Positions 44,701 through 53,400 of a DNA stretch of 64,000 nt are shown one piece after another. The notes under the pieces were generated by a model. The model was not told the origin of the DNA and ran no database searches. It worked only from the letters and a program-made list of their open reading frames with translations. Source of the DNA: Bacteroidota bacterium (lineage in GTDB: Bacteria > Bacteroidota > Bacteroidia > Chitinophagales > LD1); assembly GCA_016722375.1 (NCBI GenBank), contig JADKJG010000008.1:124001-188000 (forward strand), in the 5' to 3' direction. The position numbers and the translations under genes were made by a program. Position 1 is the first letter of the stretch. Each line of letters opens with the position of its first letter.

Positions 44701-46739
44701 GCAATTCAAATGGTGGAATATGGAGCGTTGGAGGGAGTAATACAGCTACCTTATTAGTAGCAAGCGCTGGAGATTATTTCGTCACTAATTCCAATTCATG
44801 CGGCAGTGTTGCTTCTAATCATATTGCTGTTATCGTCAATCCTATTCCGGTTGTTGATGCAGGATCTTATCCGACTGTCCTTTCTACTGCTCCGGCATTT
44901 CCTTTAACCGGAACTCCTGCTGGAGGTACTTTTAGTGGAACCGGAGTAGTCGGTGGTAATGCTTTCGACCCCACGGTTTCGGGTGCAGGTTCCTTTCCTA
45001 TAAGCTATTCTTATACAAACGGCAACGGATGTAGCAACGCTGCGCAAACCGTCATTACGGTGACCGGTGGTTGTAACTTTACCGTTGGGTCTGTCACCGG
45101 GCCGACGAATGCCTGTCCGTATATGGGTGCTACCGGTGGTCTGGCCGTTTACTCCGTTGCTGCAAATAATGCTTCCGGTTATGTATGGACTATTCCAACC
45201 GGTTCTACTTTGTTCACCGGTCAAGGTACTAATACTATCTCCTTTAAATATCCATCTTCCTTTGTTTCGGGTAGTGTGAAAGTGGATGTTAGTAGCACAT
45301 GCGGCGCACCGGTTCAGCAAAGTCTGGCAATTACCAAATCTGTACCAGCCTTGCCTTCACCTATCTCTGGGCCAACCAACGCTTGTTCTTATAGGGGGAC
45401 ATTGAATGAGGCTATCTATTCTATTGCTCCGGTTGAAGGTGCCATATCTTACAAATGGAACATTCCTGCTAACGTCAATCTAATCAGCGGACAGGGAACA
45501 ACGAGTATCCATGTAACGTTCAATGCTGCCTTCACCACTTCCACACTTTATGTGCAGGCAATGAGCGGCTGTGGCAACAGCAGCATCCGCACACTATCGG
45601 TGGGAACTGCTCTACCCGGTTCGCTCAGCACCATCAGCGGCATCACCAAAGCCTGTCCCGGCGATGTGATTAATTACAGCGTTCCGCTTTTAGCAAATAC
45701 AACATCTTACAGTTGGACTGCACCGGTAGGGGCAAGTATCACTTCGGGTCAGGGTTCTAATTTGGTTCAGGTTACCTATGGTGTAGGATTTGTGGCAAAT
45801 AGTCCTTTGGCTGTAAAAGCCGTGAACGATTGCGGGTCAGGCGCAACCAGAACAGTCACTATCAGTCGCAGCAGACCGGCTGTGCCATCGGCTATTACCG
45901 GTAATGCTGCAGGCAACTGCAATGTCACCGCTGCCTATTCTGTGACCGCCGTGAATGGCATGACGTATAACTGGATAGCACCGGTGGGCACCTCTGTCAC
46001 CAACGGTCAAGGAACAAATTCCATGCTCCTCGATTTAAGCGCTGCTTTTGTTTCGGGCACGCTCTATGTCAACGCCTCGAACGGTTGCGGCACCAGTGCT
46101 AACAGAAGCCTTGCGTTAAGTTCCAAGCCTGCTACTCCCGGACTCATTACTGCCGCCGCTTCGCCTATGTGCATCGGAAGCACACAACTATTCAGCATTG
46201 CACCAGTGAACGGCACCATTGCCTATTCATGGAAAGTCCCCGCGGGGAGTGTGATTCAATCCGGACTTGGAACGACTGCTGTATCTGTTCTAATAGGGAA
46301 TAGCAGCGGCAATGTTACCGTGCAGGGATACAACGGTTGCGGTGTTAGCAGCACAAGAACCTTGCCCATAACTGTAACTTCTTGCGCCATGAAAACGGAT
46401 GAAGAAAACAGCAATGCAGAATCAGGCGCTGAAGTAGTTGCTGATGCAGGCTTGATAAGTGGCATAGAGATTGCGAACAAGGAAAAGTTTTCAATCATAG
46501 TGATGCCGAATCCCTTTGTCTCTAATGCAACTTTGTTGATGAATGCTGAGGTGGAAGCCAGCGCCCGAATTTCAATTTGGGATTTGACAGGTAAAATGAT
46601 ACAGTCTTTAGAAACTCGCTTGAGTGTTGGAAAGAACTTCATGCCCTTGACGAACCAATTAGCTTCAGGGACCTATTTTCTGACAGTAACATCCGGCCCG
46701 TATTCGAAACAATTAAAGCTGATAGTACTCGAAAACTAA
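41766..46739 (+). CDS. Secreted M4-family metallopeptidase with P-domain, Ig-like repeats and T9SS type-A domain
   Basis: An extracellular thermolysin-like zinc protease of about 1657 residues. The order is a signal peptide (ending near GYAQSS), an FTP/PepSY propeptide (about 60-230), the catalytic domain with DIVGHEITHGLT (HExxH zinc site and catalytic Glu) and ESGALNEGFSDIFG (third zinc ligand Glu), an Ig-like stretch, a proprotein-convertase P-domain (HPADGELIMYLESPAGEKIG ... NGQWKLHIIDA), Ig-like modules, five ~85-residue PKD/Ig-like repeats each with a YSW.(A/I)P.G pattern, and a type-A sorting domain (IVMPNPFVSNATLLM). The start at 41766 opens the signal peptide. All catalytic motifs are intact. 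It probably degrades extracellular proteins for the amino-acid importers seen elsewhere (inference). Confidence 0.95.
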   Translation: MKKSYYSIQPHSCLLIALFSILFSAYGYAQSSSKALNPPTSNISLSAVIPSYVSFKEGVKPPIEGFDKWLRQKYGLAVGFGLLQTVADKDGMGFTHFRFTQTFLNIPIAGTMLIAHVKQGLVESFNGETVVSVPSEVKSRLSEAVLLKSALKFVGAKSYKWEHPEEEAFIQREQGKKASFFPKSELMYAKDAAGQYKLAYRFDIYSQEPLSRKFVLVDAETGEVLSSEDQIQDVNATGTAFTAYSGTQPITADAFNGSYRLRETGRGLGVETYNMAGGYNYAAAVDFTDADNIWNNINAAKDQCATDAHFGAEKTYDYYFNTFQRNSINNAGFKLFNYVHADLTHLSHLNNINAFWDGNRMTYGDGGNGYAPLTALDIVGHEITHGLTSFTAKLSNSSRESGALNEGFSDIFGTTIEFYATPSKADWTIAEDVGTPFRSLSNPKTYFQPDTYLGTYWKNDSLDSFGAHTNLGVLNHWYYLLCQGGNGTNDKGSVYSVSGIGMEKAANIAFRTLTVYLTSNSKYADARFYSVLSAEDLYGVCSPEAAATVAAWYAVGVGGPNEGNNPTISYNGWLTVFCSNSSFTLNANTNYNYQWKLNGVNIFGATGSSYAATQAGNYSVSTNVCGNIFTSASTALTVTSAQVGISSPATSSCTSVLLSSSSSPGYNLQWNKNGLPVNGATSPTYLATQSGSYTAVISGNTIPPTSFHNAAPVNIIERNCNHTVDTIIASGMPTAIDPSQITITVNITHPADGELIMYLESPAGEKIGLTLLSGGSGANFTNTIFSDAGTDSIGTSGAPYTGVYKTRPTTFTICAITMDKTSFAKLGNGVINPNGQWKLHIIDAVQNNLGTLNNWQVNFPAIRTPNPDCGPVTSNPINITISNSFSPTITPTGSTTLCQGGAVYLTASSGTSYLWSTGATTASIPVYSSGNYSVTVNNGVGCSGTASQLVTVVQPPVPSVISAGGPTSFCDGGSVFISGNSNGGIWSVGGSNTATLLVASAGDYFVTNSNSCGSVASNHIAVIVNPIPVVDAGSYPTVLSTAPAFPLTGTPAGGTFSGTGVVGGNAFDPTVSGAGSFPISYSYTNGNGCSNAAQTVITVTGGCNFTVGSVTGPTNACPYMGATGGLAVYSVAANNASGYVWTIPTGSTLFTGQGTNTISFKYPSSFVSGSVKVDVSSTCGAPVQQSLAITKSVPALPSPISGPTNACSYRGTLNEAIYSIAPVEGAISYKWNIPANVNLISGQGTTSIHVTFNAAFTTSTLYVQAMSGCGNSSIRTLSVGTALPGSLSTISGITKACPGDVINYSVPLLANTTSYSWTAPVGASITSGQGSNLVQVTYGVGFVANSPLAVKAVNDCGSGATRTVTISRSRPAVPSAITGNAAGNCNVTAAYSVTAVNGMTYNWIAPVGTSVTNGQGTNSMLLDLSAAFVSGTLYVNASNGCGTSANRSLALSSKPATPGLITAAASPMCIGSTQLFSIAPVNGTIAYSWKVPAGSVIQSGLGTTAVSVLIGNSSGNVTVQGYNGCGVSSTRTLPITVTSCAMKTDEENSNAESGAEVVADAGLISGIEIANKEKFSIIVMPNPFVSNATLLMNAEVEASARISIWDLTGKMIQSLETRLSVGKNFMPLTNQLASGTYFLTVTSGPYSKQLKLIVLEN

Positions 46740-46774
46740 AAACCGAAGTCGTTTCGGCTTGTATATTAGGTAAG

Positions 46775-46806
46775 AAGGAGGCAGAAGGTTAGCTGCCTCC
46801 TTTTTT
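46775..46806 (+). terminator. Intrinsic terminator of the M4 peptidase gene
   Basis: GGAGGCAG (46777-46784) and CTGCCTCC (46793-46800) form a stem with an 8-base loop, followed by TTTTTT. It lies 38 bp after the stop codon. Confidence 0.9.
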
Positions 46807-47015
46807 ATGGATTCAACTTTACTTTTCGCTCAGACACAATCGGTTATAACCAACTTTCTTATTTCTCTTATCTTATGCCAAACATATATTATGGATAAAC
46901 GGAAGGTGCATGAACTATTTTACCTCTTTCCGATTTCCCCCAAAACATTATGATAAATAGCTATAATATGCCATTTTTCATTGTTTTTTTGTTAATTATC
47001 ATGTTTTTCAAAGAT

Positions 47016-47309
47016 TCCCAGACTCATTCTGTCGCAGAATGAGGCAAAACCGTGACGGAATGAGGCAAGTCCGTGACAGAAATAGGGAAGTCTGTCATGA
47101 AATGAGGGAAGTCTGCGGCAGAAATACCTAAGTCCGTCGCAGAAATAGGGAAGTCCGTCACGGAAATAGGTAATTTGACGATGGAAATAGGACATTCTGC
47201 CGTGAAAATAGGGAAGTCTGTTAGAGAAATAGGACAATTCACCACGAAAATAGGGAAGTTTGCCGCACGAATAGTCAAACTTCTCGCAAGAATTGGTGAG
47301 CCTGTTGCT
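47016..47309. repeat. 21-bp tandem repeat array 4 (14 units)
   Basis: Fourteen units in 21-bp phase from 47016 (tested starts 47037, 47058, 47079, 47100 and so on to 47289) have the plus-strand core GAAATAGGGAAGTC(C/T)GTC plus a variable end. The two edges are degenerate. It sits between the M4 peptidase terminator and the hflX promoter, about 110 bp before the latter. Three minus-strand frames remain open through it (heptads such as DFPISVT), which produces spurious gene calls. Confidence 0.92.
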
Positions 47310-47420
47310 GCTTATTGAAGGAGGGCGAATAGAATATTGTAGTTCTTCGTAATTTATAATCAACCCAAAAATAGAGGAGCAATACTTTGTAACGACTTTT
47401 GTACGTAATCACAAATCCCC

Positions 47421-47451
47421 TTCGCCCAGCCCCTTAGGATTTCTATTTTTG
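47421..47451 (+). promoter_or_regulatory. hflX promoter, near-consensus
   Basis: TTCG at 47421-47424 (one mismatch to TTTG), 19 bases, then TATTTTTG at 47444-47451. The ATG of hflX follows only eight bases later, so the transcript should be leaderless or nearly so. Confidence 0.65.
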
Positions 47452-47459
47452 CCGCCCCA

Positions 47460-48692
47460 ATGGGTAAAGACGAAAAAGTAAAATTTAAGGTGGACAATAC
47501 CATTGTCCATGAAGAAACAGCGGTGCTGATAGGGCTGATTTCTAAAGATCAGACCGAGGAACAGACTACTGAATATTTGGATGAACTGGAGTTTCTGGCG
47601 CTGACCGACGGTGTGAAGACCCTGAAGCGATTTACTCAGAGATTGCCTCATCCCGATACCAAGTCATATTTAGGAAAGGGAAAGCTGGAGGAGGTGAGGG
47701 CTTATGTAGAGGCCAAAGAAGTGGATTTAGTGATTATTGACGATGAAATCTCGCCTTCGCAACAGCGCAACATTGAGCAAATCATAAAAAAGAAAGTGCT
47801 GGACCGCAGCATGTTGATTCTGGATATTTTTGGCAACCGAGCCAGAACTGTGCAGGCGAAAACCCAAGTGGAACTGGCCAATCTTCAATATATGCTGCCA
47901 CGGTTGAAGGGGATGTGGACGCACTTGGAACGACAAAGGGGAGGTACCGGTACGCGGGGAGGAGCAGGGGAGAAGGAAATAGAAACCGACCGGCGGGTGG
48001 CAGAGAAGAAAATCGGTCAACTAAAGGAAAAACTCAAAGAAATTGACAAGCAGAACGTAGTTCGACGGAAGAGCCGGGGAAATATGATTCGAGTGGCTTT
48101 GGTAGGATATACCAACGTAGGGAAATCTACGCTGATGAATACGCTGGCAAAAGAAAATGTATTTGCCGAGAACAAACTCTTCGCCACGCTGGATACCACT
48201 GTTCGCAAAGTAACCTTCAATGCTATTCCATTTTTATTAAGCGACACGGTGGGTTTTATCCGCAAACTGCCTCACCATTTGGTAGAGAGTTTCAAGTCCA
48301 CCTTGGATGAAGCCATCGAGGCGGATATTCTGCTGCATGTAGTGGATATATCTCACCCTGCTTTTGAAGATCAGATGAACGTAGTGAATGAGATTTTGAA
48401 AGAGTTGAAATGTGAAGACAAACCGGTCATCATCATTTTCAATAAAATGGATTTGTATGAACAGAAAAAATTTGATGAGTATCTGCCCGAAGAAATCAAG
48501 AAAAGTCTGTTGGACGAATTGAAGGATAGCTGGATGAGCAGGACTCATGATAATTGCATCTTTATTTCTGCCATTCAAAACCGCAACACCGCCGAATTGC
48601 GAGAATTGCTTTTTCAAAAGGTGAAGAAGCTCTACCTCGAGCGCTATCCTTATAAGGCGGGCTATTGGACAGACTATAGCGAGCAGGGATAA
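47460..48692 (+). CDS. hflX: GTPase HflX
   Basis: This ribosome-associated GTPase splits stalled or hibernating 70S ribosomes. The 410 residues contain the N-terminal HflX domain, a coiled-coil linker with the GGTGTRGGAGEKEIETDRR motif, then a G domain with P-loop GYTNVGKSTLMNTL, the DTVGFIRKLPHHLVESFKST switch II region, FNKMD (G4) and a final SAIQNRN (G5-like). All motifs are intact. The ATG at 47460 lies eight bases after a -7 promoter element. A terminator-like hairpin follows at 48768, after the next promoter, so it is not clearly co-transcribed with rimP. Confidence 0.97.
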   Translation: MGKDEKVKFKVDNTIVHEETAVLIGLISKDQTEEQTTEYLDELEFLALTDGVKTLKRFTQRLPHPDTKSYLGKGKLEEVRAYVEAKEVDLVIIDDEISPSQQRNIEQIIKKKVLDRSMLILDIFGNRARTVQAKTQVELANLQYMLPRLKGMWTHLERQRGGTGTRGGAGEKEIETDRRVAEKKIGQLKEKLKEIDKQNVVRRKSRGNMIRVALVGYTNVGKSTLMNTLAKENVFAENKLFATLDTTVRKVTFNAIPFLLSDTVGFIRKLPHHLVESFKSTLDEAIEADILLHVVDISHPAFEDQMNVVNEILKELKCEDKPVIIIFNKMDLYEQKKFDEYLPEEIKKSLLDELKDSWMSRTHDNCIFISAIQNRNTAELRELLFQKVKKLYLERYPYKAGYWTDYSEQG

Positions 48693-48717
48693 CCTGATGA
48701 TGGAATTCTCGGATTCG

Positions 48718-48748
48718 TTTTTCGTTTCCGTGATAAAATATATATTTG
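48718..48748 (+). promoter_or_regulatory. Promoter of the rimP-nusA-infB operon
   Basis: TTTT at 48718-48721 (one mismatch), 19 bases, then TATATTTG at 48741-48748. It lies 26 bp after the hflX stop. Transcription would start near 48755 and run into the hairpin at 48768. Confidence 0.6.
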
Positions 48749-48767
48749 CGCTTGGTATTTAACAGAA

Positions 48768-48799
48768 AGAGGGGGCGAAAGTCCCCTCTCTTGTTTTTT
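48768..48799 (+). terminator. Terminator-like hairpin in the rimP leader (possible attenuator)
   Basis: AGAGGGG and CCCCTCT pair around GCGAAAGT and are followed by TTGTTTTTTG, ending four bases before the rimP ATG. It could simply end hflX transcripts. Yet it lies downstream of the rimP promoter and would therefore also be transcribed in that operon's leader, as an attenuator would be. Confidence 0.7.
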
Positions 48800-48803
48800 G
48801 GAC

Positions 48804-49229
48804 ATGAATTTTGACGAGGTAAAAGCAAAGATGGAGAGCTGGTTGCAGCCGTTGTTGGAGGAGAAAAATCTCTTCTTGACGGACATCAGGTTTTCGATGG
48901 GCAAAAAGATTGAAGTGTATATTGACAGCGATGAAGGGATACTTATTGATGATTGCGCCACCGTTTCCCGGTTTCTGGAAAAAAATTTGGATGGAAGCGG
49001 AGCAGTGCCGTCTAATTATATCTTGGAAGTGTCGTCACCAGGAATGGACAACCCGCTGAAAGTGCCGCGGCAGTATAGAAAGAGGATAGGCCGAATTTTG
49101 CAGGTGGTGAAGAATGATGGAACAAGTATTGAAGCGGAACTGATAGCGGTCACTGATGACAACATCCGGCTGCGCGAAGTGAAAGAGAAAGAAAAAAGAA
49201 GAAGAAAAAAGAAGAAGTTCAGCCTTTAG
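48804..49229 (+). CDS. rimP: Ribosome maturation factor RimP, 3' end frameshifted
   Basis: RimP assists late assembly of the 30S subunit. The N-terminal domain has the family pattern FLTDIRFSMGKKIEVYIDSD and IDDCATVSRFLEKNLDG, the SNYILEVSSPGMDNPL motif and an SH3-like C-terminal domain. As read, the protein ends in a lysine/arginine run (KEKRRRKKKKFSL). Adding one A in either A6 run (49192-49197 or 49205-49210) restores EEVQPLEAAKEYVLSYDEIK then KAVLQFKF and a stop at 49297, the normal family ending. The ATG at 48804 was preferred to a TTG at 48798. First gene of rimP-nusA-infB. Confidence 0.93.
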   Translation: MNFDEVKAKMESWLQPLLEEKNLFLTDIRFSMGKKIEVYIDSDEGILIDDCATVSRFLEKNLDGSGAVPSNYILEVSSPGMDNPLKVPRQYRKRIGRILQVVKNDGTSIEAELIAVTDDNIRLREVKEKEKRRRKKKKFSL

Positions 49230-49297
49230 AAGCAGCGAAAGAATATGTGCTGAGTTATGATGAAATAAAGAAAGCGGTATTACAATTCAAATTCTGA
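49230..49297 (+). pseudogene. Displaced 3' end of rimP
   Basis: In the frame one base off, this stretch encodes the normal RimP C-terminus (EAAKEYVLSYDEIKKAVLQF then KF and stop). It belongs to rimP and is separated from it only by a single-base length change in an A-rich run. Confidence 0.85.
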
Positions 49298-49342
49298 TTT
49301 TATAATAAAACCAATAAATCTTCAAAACAAAAAATCAAAACC

Positions 49343-50599
49343 ATGAACAGTTTAGAACTGATTGACTCGTTCAGCGAGTTCAAGCAAATGAAAAATATTG
49401 ATCGCCCCACCATGATGAAGGTGTTGGAGGATGTTTTTCGTACCCTACTCAAAAAAAAATATGGTGATGTAGATAATTTCGACATCATTGTCAATACCGA
49501 TAAGGGTGATTTAGAAATATGGCACCGCCGCGAAATTGTGGAAGATGCTGCGGTGGAAAACCCGATAACTCAAATTGGAATTACGGAGGCGCAAATACTT
49601 CAGGAAGACTTTGAAGTAGGAGAGGAAACCTATGAAAAAATTGAATTAGAAAGTTTTGGCCGTCGGGCTGTCTTAGCCGCACGTCAGACACTGGCTTCTA
49701 AGGTGGGCGATTTGGAGAAAGACGAAGTTTACCGGAAGTATAAAGATCGCGTGGGCGAAGTAATTTCTGCCGAGGTTTACCAAGTCTGGAAAAAGGAAAT
49801 CCTGATGCTGGATGAGGAAGGCAATGAATTATTGTTGCCAAAGTCTGAACAAATCAAGACTGACTTCTTTAAAAAAGGAGAGACAGTTCGCACGGTAATT
49901 AAGAAAGTAGAGCTAAGAGGAGGAACTCCTTATATCATCCTTTCCAGAACCGATAATGCCTTCCTTGCTAAATTGATGGAGGCGGAGGTGCCCGAAATTT
50001 TTGATGGATTAATAGTAATCAAGAACATTGTTCGGGAACCGGGAGAGAAGGCAAAGGTGGTGGTAGAATCTTTCGATGACCGCATAGACCCGGTGGGTGC
50101 TTGTGTGGGGGTAAAGGGTTCTCGTATCCACGGAATTGTGCGCGAGCTGAAGAATGAAAATATTGACATCATCAACCACACAAACAATTTATCGTTGATG
50201 GTGCAGCGCGCGCTGGCTCCGGCAAAAATCACCTCACTGGATATTGATCAGGAGAAGAAAAGAATTTCAGTTTATCTGAAACCCGATCAGGTTTCTCTCG
50301 CCATCGGAAAGCGGGGCGTCAACATCAAACTGGCCAGTCGGTTAGTGGGTTTTGAAATTGACGTATATCGTGAAAATGAGGAAGGCGAGTCTGAAGAGTA
50401 CGATATTGATCTCGATGAATTTTCAGACGAAATTGAAGGCTGGATGATTGATGAGTTGAAGAAAATAGGTTGCGATACAGCCAAGAGCGTTCTTCAGCTG
50501 AGCGAAGACGAGTTGGTACGTCGTACTGATTTAGAAGAAGAAACCATCAAGGAAATCAGAAAGATTCTCGAAAGCGAATTTAAGGATGATGAAGAATAG
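49343..50599 (+). CDS. nusA: Transcription termination/antitermination factor NusA
   Basis: NusA binds RNA polymerase and nascent RNA to modulate pausing, termination and antitermination. The 418 residues contain the N-terminal polymerase-binding domain (about 1-130), S1 domain, KH1 with FDDRIDPVGACVGVKGSRIH, KH2 with VSLAIGKRGVNIKLASRLVG, and an acidic C-terminal end (LDEFSDEIEGWMIDELKKIG). It lacks the extra acidic repeats of enterobacterial NusA, as usual in this phylum. It is 45 bp downstream of the restored rimP end and 84 bp upstream of infB. Confidence 0.97.
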   Translation: MNSLELIDSFSEFKQMKNIDRPTMMKVLEDVFRTLLKKKYGDVDNFDIIVNTDKGDLEIWHRREIVEDAAVENPITQIGITEAQILQEDFEVGEETYEKIELESFGRRAVLAARQTLASKVGDLEKDEVYRKYKDRVGEVISAEVYQVWKKEILMLDEEGNELLLPKSEQIKTDFFKKGETVRTVIKKVELRGGTPYIILSRTDNAFLAKLMEAEVPEIFDGLIVIKNIVREPGEKAKVVVESFDDRIDPVGACVGVKGSRIHGIVRELKNENIDIINHTNNLSLMVQRALAPAKITSLDIDQEKKRISVYLKPDQVSLAIGKRGVNIKLASRLVGFEIDVYRENEEGESEEYDIDLDEFSDEIEGWMIDELKKIGCDTAKSVLQLSEDELVRRTDLEEETIKEIRKILESEFKDDEE

Positions 50600-50683
50600 G
50601 AGTATGCTTTAAAAAAAATAATCCGTGAAGCACCAAAAACAACCCTCGGGAATGGTCTTTGATGTGATCACAAAAAATAGAAA

Positions 50684-53371
50684 ATGGCAGAAGCAAAGGT
50701 AGTACGACTTAGTAAGGCAGCAGGCATTTATAATGTCAGCTCGGATAATATTATGGAAGCCCTAAAGAAAAAGGGTTTTGACAATGTAAATCCGAACACC
50801 AAACTAACGCCCGAAATGATTGAGGTGTTGGATAGCCAGTTTGGTTCAGATAAGGCGATTAAGCAGCAGGCAGACAGTACCAACAAGGTAGAAAAGCCGG
50901 CGATGGAAACCATCCAGATGCCAACAGAAAAACCGGTGGCCCCTCAAAAGCAGGAGGAAGAGGAAATCATTATCAAGAGCAATATCGCTCATGCAGAAGA
51001 TGAGCCAATCAGAGCTGTTAAGCAGAAGTTGGAAGGCCCGAAAGTGATTGATAAGATTGATCTGGAGGCGAAGCCGAAGAAGGGCAAAAAGAAAGTCGAG
51101 GAGGTGGTTGAAGTAGTAGAAGAGGTGGTGGTTCCCGCCCCTATTGTTGAAGCGCCGCCGGTTGAAGAACCCAAAACCAAGAAGAAAAAAGAAGAGCCGG
51201 CACCGGTACCTGAAGAGAAGCACGAAACAAAGTACCAGCAACTCACCGGGCCTAAACAGATAGGCATTATTGACCTGACTAAATTTGCAGAGAAGCCTAA
51301 GAAAAAGGAAGACGAAGCAAAGGACGGAGAAGCAAAAAAGCGTACGCGGAAGCTTGTAAAGAAAAAGGAACGGGCTCCATTAGCCGCTGATCCGCAGTAC
51401 AACAAAAAAGTGGATGACTTCCAGCGCAGACGGGAAGTTAAGAAAGCAGATCCGGCACAGCCCGCTGAGATAACCGAGAAGGAAATTGAAGATAAAATCA
51501 AGGCCACGATGGCGAAAATCCAAGCGCAGACTTCAAAGAGCGATCGCTCTAAGTTCCGCCGCGGAAAGCGCGAATCTGTCCAAGAAAAAATGGCCTCCGA
51601 AAAGCAGGGGTTAGAAAACAACAAGTTGCAGGTGGCAGAGTTTACCTCGGTTGCCGAACTGGCCAGTTTAATGGATTTGTCACCGGTGCAGATTATCCGG
51701 ACCTGTATGGGATTGGGTGTGATCGTTTCTATCAACCAACGTTTGGATGCCACGGTGATTGAATTAGTGGCTGCTGAACATGGTTTTGAGATTTCCTTCA
51801 TTTCTGCTGCGGATCAAACTGCATTTAAAGAAGACGAAGCCGACAAGCCGGAAGACTTACTGCCCCGCGCTCCAATTGTTACCATCATGGGTCACGTGGA
51901 TCACGGAAAAACATCCTTGTTGGACTACATCCGCAAGACCAAAGTAGCCGATAAAGAAGCCGGTGGAATTACGCAGCACATTGGTGCCTATGAAGTGACT
52001 ACAGCAGACGACAAGAAAATTACTTTCCTTGATACACCAGGCCACGAAGCCTTCACCGCTATGCGGGCGCGTGGAGCCAAAGTAACCGACATCGCGGTGA
52101 TTGTGATTGCCGCTGATGATGCCGTGATGCCTCAAACAAAAGAAGCCATCAACCATGCTCAATCAGCAGGCGTACCGATGATATTCGCTTTCAACAAAAT
52201 TGATAAAGACGGCGCTAACCCCAATAAAATACGCGAGCAATTATCGGCTATGAATTTGTTGGTAGAAGAATGGGGCGGGCCTTATCAGTCGCAGGAAATA
52301 TCTGCCAAAAAAGGATTGAATGTTGATTTGCTATTGGAGAAAATTGCCATCCAGGCAGAGTTGCTGGAACTAAAGGCCAATGCGAAAAAAATGGCCATAG
52401 GCTCGGTGATTGAAGCAACACTCGATAAAGGGCGCGGATATACCACCACCTTATTGGTTCAGGCCGGAACGCTTAAAATGGGTGATATTATTGTGGCCGG
52501 ACCATATTACGGAAGAATAAAAGCCATGTTTGACCATACCGGTGCTAAAGTTAAAGCAGCCGGACCATCGGTGCCGATTCAGGTGCTGGGTTTGAGTGGC
52601 GCACCACAGGCCGGTGAGAAATTCAAGGTTTTTGATAACGAACAAGATGCTAAGGAACTGGCGAATAAGCGGGCACAAATAGAAAGAGAAACGGGTATCC
52701 GCACCAAGAAGCACATCACGCTCGATGAAATCGGTCGTCGTTTGGCTCTGGGCAACTTCAAAGAACTGAACCTTATCTTGAAGGGTGATGTGGACGGATC
52801 GGTAGAAGCGCTGGCCGACTCCTTACTGAAACTTTCTACCGAAGAAATTCAAATACGTATTATACACAAAGGCGTGGGCGCCATCTCCGAATCAGATGTG
52901 TTGCTCGCTGCGGCATCCGATGCGATTGTCATCGGGTTTAACGTCCGTCCTTCACAAAATGCCAAGAAGATTTCGGAAACCGAAAACATTGACATTCGCC
53001 TTTACTCGGTTATCTATAAAGCCATTGACGAAATCAAGAGTGCGATGGAAGGGCTCCTCGAACCGAAGATTGAAGAAAAGGTTATTGGCAACCTCGACGT
53101 GAAAGATGCCATTCATATCAGCAAGGTCGGTACCATCGCCGGATGCTTTGTCCGCGACGGAAGAGTGCTCAGCAAATCCAAAGTCCGTATCATTCGCGAT
53201 GGCATCGTGATTCACACCGGAATCGTTTCTGGATTGAAACGCTTCAAGGATGATGTGAAGGAAGTAGTGAGTGGTCTAGATTGCGGCGTTCAAGTCAAAG
53301 ACTATCAGGACATCAAAGGTGGCGATGTCATCGAGGTATTTGAAGAAACAGAAATACAACGCAAACTCTAA
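50684..53371 (+). CDS. infB: Translation initiation factor IF-2
   Basis: This GTPase delivers initiator tRNA to the ribosome. It has 895 residues: a short IF2-N fold at the start (VVRLSKAAGIYNVSSDNIME), a long low-complexity Lys/Glu/Pro linker (about 60-300), a second IF2-N domain (about 320-385), the G domain with IMGHVDHGKTSLLDYIRKTK, DTPGHEAFTAMRARG and FNKIDKDG, then the domain II-IV beta and C-terminal regions (GDVDGSVEALADSLLK, VKIRIIRDGIVIHTGIVSG-like end). It closes the rimP-nusA-infB operon and is followed by a strong terminator and then array 5. Confidence 0.98.
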   Translation: MAEAKVVRLSKAAGIYNVSSDNIMEALKKKGFDNVNPNTKLTPEMIEVLDSQFGSDKAIKQQADSTNKVEKPAMETIQMPTEKPVAPQKQEEEEIIIKSNIAHAEDEPIRAVKQKLEGPKVIDKIDLEAKPKKGKKKVEEVVEVVEEVVVPAPIVEAPPVEEPKTKKKKEEPAPVPEEKHETKYQQLTGPKQIGIIDLTKFAEKPKKKEDEAKDGEAKKRTRKLVKKKERAPLAADPQYNKKVDDFQRRREVKKADPAQPAEITEKEIEDKIKATMAKIQAQTSKSDRSKFRRGKRESVQEKMASEKQGLENNKLQVAEFTSVAELASLMDLSPVQIIRTCMGLGVIVSINQRLDATVIELVAAEHGFEISFISAADQTAFKEDEADKPEDLLPRAPIVTIMGHVDHGKTSLLDYIRKTKVADKEAGGITQHIGAYEVTTADDKKITFLDTPGHEAFTAMRARGAKVTDIAVIVIAADDAVMPQTKEAINHAQSAGVPMIFAFNKIDKDGANPNKIREQLSAMNLLVEEWGGPYQSQEISAKKGLNVDLLLEKIAIQAELLELKANAKKMAIGSVIEATLDKGRGYTTTLLVQAGTLKMGDIIVAGPYYGRIKAMFDHTGAKVKAAGPSVPIQVLGLSGAPQAGEKFKVFDNEQDAKELANKRAQIERETGIRTKKHITLDEIGRRLALGNFKELNLILKGDVDGSVEALADSLLKLSTEEIQIRIIHKGVGAISESDVLLAAASDAIVIGFNVRPSQNAKKISETENIDIRLYSVIYKAIDEIKSAMEGLLEPKIEEKVIGNLDVKDAIHISKVGTIAGCFVRDGRVLSKSKVRIIRDGIVIHTGIVSGLKRFKDDVKEVVSGLDCGVQVKDYQDIKGGDVIEVFEETEIQRKL

Positions 53372-53400
53372 AAGTTCAAATTACGCTTCAACAAAACTGA

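Noticed and set aside
46992..47363. Repetitive minus-strand proteins upstream of hflX
   Set aside because: They lie entirely in array 4 and overlap each other in different frames.
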